Below are positions 6,437 through 7,436 of a DNA stretch of 7,436 bases, piece after piece. The translations under genes and the position numbers were made by a program. Under the pieces are notes generated by a model, which was given only the letters and a program-made list of their open reading frames with translations, did not search any database and was not told the origin of the DNA. The DNA is from an uncultured Cytophagaceae bacterium (lineage in GTDB: Bacteria; Bacteroidota; Bacteroidia; Cytophagales; Microscillaceae): positions 1 to 7,436 of the forward strand of contig CALDJV010000947.1 in the NCBI GenBank assembly GCA_937899305.1. The letters are read 5' to 3'. How positions within the stretch are numbered: the stretch's first letter is position 1; each line of letters begins with the position of its first letter.

Positions 6437-6439
6437 ATA
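6432..6439 (-). promoter_or_regulatory. Candidate symporter promoter -7 element (TATATTTG)
   Basis: On the minus strand this is an exact TAnnTTTG match about 150 nt upstream of the symporter ATG. No TTTG is seen at the -33 spacing; the upstream stretch is T-rich instead. A start just downstream would place the hairpin at 6397-6436 at the very 5' end of the transcript. Confidence 0.35.
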
Positions 6440-6622
6440 GCAGAAAAAAAACTTAATTGTAATAAAAACCACAATCTAGTGCCCAATGCTAGATCTTTAA
6501 AAGGTCAAAGTTTTGTTATTCCTGAACAAAAGCTCTTCCTCTCAGAATGTCTATCTCCCCACAAACCAATGCTGTTTAGTGAAGGAAAAATAAGGATAAA
6601 ACAAATTGAATAATGATTAACG

Positions 6623-6662
6623 AGTAAAGAAGGAGGCTGACGCCTAAACACACTTCTTCACT
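6623..6662. repeat. Imperfect inverted repeat with nested inner stem
   Basis: AGTAAAGAAG (6623-6632) pairs with CTTCTTCACT (6653-6662) at 9 of 10 positions. Between them, AGGC (6634-6637) and GCCT (6641-6644) form a short inner stem. Flanking ATTAA and TTAAT add further symmetry outside. There is no adjacent T-tract. It could be a small structured RNA, a degenerate repeat element or chance. Confidence 0.4.
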
Positions 6663-6742
6663 TAATGGCATTGCCCCATGAGCAAAGCAACAAATAGTAT
6701 TTTTTTCAAAGGATATTTAATCTACTCTTAATACCACAAAAA

Positions 6743-6769
6743 AGGCTGCCCTATTTTATAGAACAGCCT
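6743..6769 (-). terminator. Intrinsic terminator of the T9SS-cargo gene
   Basis: On the minus strand AGGCTGTTCTAT pairs with ATAGGGCAGCCT: 12 pairs including two G-U wobbles, with a 3-nt loop. It is followed directly by a TTTTTTG tract and begins 28 nt after the stop codon at 6798-6800. The wobble pairs and one-sided T-run show that it acts on the minus strand. Confidence 0.85.
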
Positions 6770-6797
6770 CTTCTTTAATGTTTGAATGAATGCTTCA

Positions 6798-7436
6798 TTA
6801 TTTTTGCTCAACAATGATACGGGTCGACTTTTGAGTTTGGTTTACTGGATCAGTCACCGTCATTTGATAGATTCCTGCTTTTACATGGGCAGGTACTTGC
6901 CACTGATTACGATCCTGAGTCACTGTAAAACTATCTATTTTTTGCCCGGTATTCAGGTCATAAATAACAACATTGGCCTTAAGAGTGATTTCAGGAAGCT
7001 CTATAGTCACCTGACTAGTAATAGGGTTTGGAAATATTTTTACCGCTAACTCGTCTTGTGCCTTGCTATCTTTTTTCACTGGTAAATCAATAATTTCTTC
7101 TCCTGGGTTTTCCTCTATTAGTCTTCTCCTCTTACTCTTACATACAGTCTCGATACGAATGGCATCTACTTGCAACTCAGCTTGTCCGTTTGGGTAAATC
7201 CACAATTGAGAATAGTTGCCATTGGCGGTAAAAGTGACCGTTTTCTCCACCCATTTAGGGAAAACCAACCCGCTATTAAAAATAGTTTGTTGGCTGCTTA
7301 CGCCAGGAATAGTCACAGAGGTAGTAGTTCCGCTGGGAACACCATTGGCTGCTTTGAAGTAAAATGCACCAACAGTATTTGATGTACGTACCCAAAACTT
7401 CACTTTGTAAGTAGTACCTGCCTGAAAATTCACATT
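6798..7436 (-). CDS. C-terminal part of a T9SS-secreted protein with a carbohydrate-binding-like domain (5' end outside window)
   Basis: The frame is open to the right edge (…Asn-Val before the first ORF codon at 7433), so the N-terminus lies outside; at least 212 residues are visible. The first ~97 residues resemble a CBM4/9-type or galactose-binding-like beta-sandwich: FQAGTTYKVKFWVRTSN, then FPKWVEKTVTFTANGNYSQL, then a closing AELQVDAIRIETVC, matching the usual 'FxAxx.Y.l.fwvRs… W.k.t.tFTa… iDdvri' pattern. A charged linker with a basic patch (KSKRRR, about 99-104) follows. The last ~80 residues are a type A T9SS sorting domain: KIFPNPITSQVTIELP (about 132-147), VVIYDLNTGQKI, and GIYQMTVTD near the end. 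Such tails direct export across the outer membrane through PorU-type processing and surface attachment or release. A secreted glycoside hydrolase or adhesin is likely, but the catalytic part is not visible. Confidence 0.9.
   Translation of the reverse strand, partial: NVNFQAGTTYKVKFWVRTSNTVGAFYFKAANGVPSGTTTSVTIPGVSSQQTIFNSGLVFPKWVEKTVTFTANGNYSQLWIYPNGQAELQVDAIRIETVCKSKRRRLIEENPGEEIIDLPVKKDSKAQDELAVKIFPNPITSQVTIELPEITLKANVVIYDLNTGQKIDSFTVTQDRNQWQVPAHVKAGIYQMTVTDPVNQTQKSTRIIVEQK

Larger units (their letters stand above)
6284..6797. other. 514-bp gene-poor region with several inverted repeats
   Basis: No convincing gene is present. A 64-codon plus-strand frame at 6419-6613 starts inside a strong hairpin and codes an unremarkable peptide, so I do not call it. 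Besides the elements listed separately, I see two short perfect inverted repeats: ATCTAG/CTAGAT (6474-6479, 6489-6494) and TTTTGTT/AACAAAA (6511-6517, 6525-6531). The left part should hold the symporter promoter and leader; the right end holds the terminator of the 6798-7436 gene. Confidence 0.6.

Noticed and set aside
6419..6613. 64-codon plus-strand open frame in the intergenic region
   Set aside because: It starts inside the 6397-6436 hairpin, has no recognisable domain or promoter, and its composition is typical of chance AT-rich frames.

Overview
The window looks like chromosomal DNA of a Bacteroidota species, probably a marine Cytophagales-type bacterium. Three things point there: the final gene ends in a type IX secretion (T9SS) sorting domain, a form of tail restricted to this phylum; a DUF6263-like exported protein and a PG_1098-type methyltransferase with a THUMP-like C-terminus are families typical of it; and start codons lack Shine-Dalgarno sequences, while candidate promoters resemble the TAnnTTTG element. 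I cannot name the species from sequence alone.

Layout. Bases 1-218 hold a 52-bp imperfect palindrome at the left edge, inside a plus-strand frame that is open from the edge to a stop at 119-121 (possible tail of an upstream gene). Bases 219-2861 carry three minus-strand genes, read right to left: a SAM-dependent methyltransferase (1647-2861), an acidic cytosolic protein that may be SUKH-like (819-1487), and a small exported protein (219-752). No terminator is visible between them, so co-transcription is possible. A perfect 18-bp-stem terminator (2884-2924) separates them from another minus-strand gene of unknown function (2937-3545). Bases 3546-3793 are a divergent intergenic region with promoter- and operator-like sequences. 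A plus-strand exported DUF6263-like protein (3821-4747) converges on a minus-strand sodium/proton:dicarboxylate or acidic amino acid symporter (4829-6283), with a hairpin terminator between them. Bases 6284-6797 have no convincing gene but several inverted repeats, ending in the terminator of the last gene. Bases 6798-7436 are the C-terminal part of a T9SS-secreted protein that runs off the right edge.

The genes do not form one recognisable pathway. Apart from the possible methyltransferase operon, they look like independent housekeeping or envelope genes. I found no CRISPR array, tRNA, rRNA, transposase or recognisable defence system. The less ordinary features are the edge palindrome, a transcription terminator placed 22 nt before the methyltransferase start codon, a roughly 75-residue loop inserted in the symporter, and a long hairpin overlapping a candidate symporter promoter.
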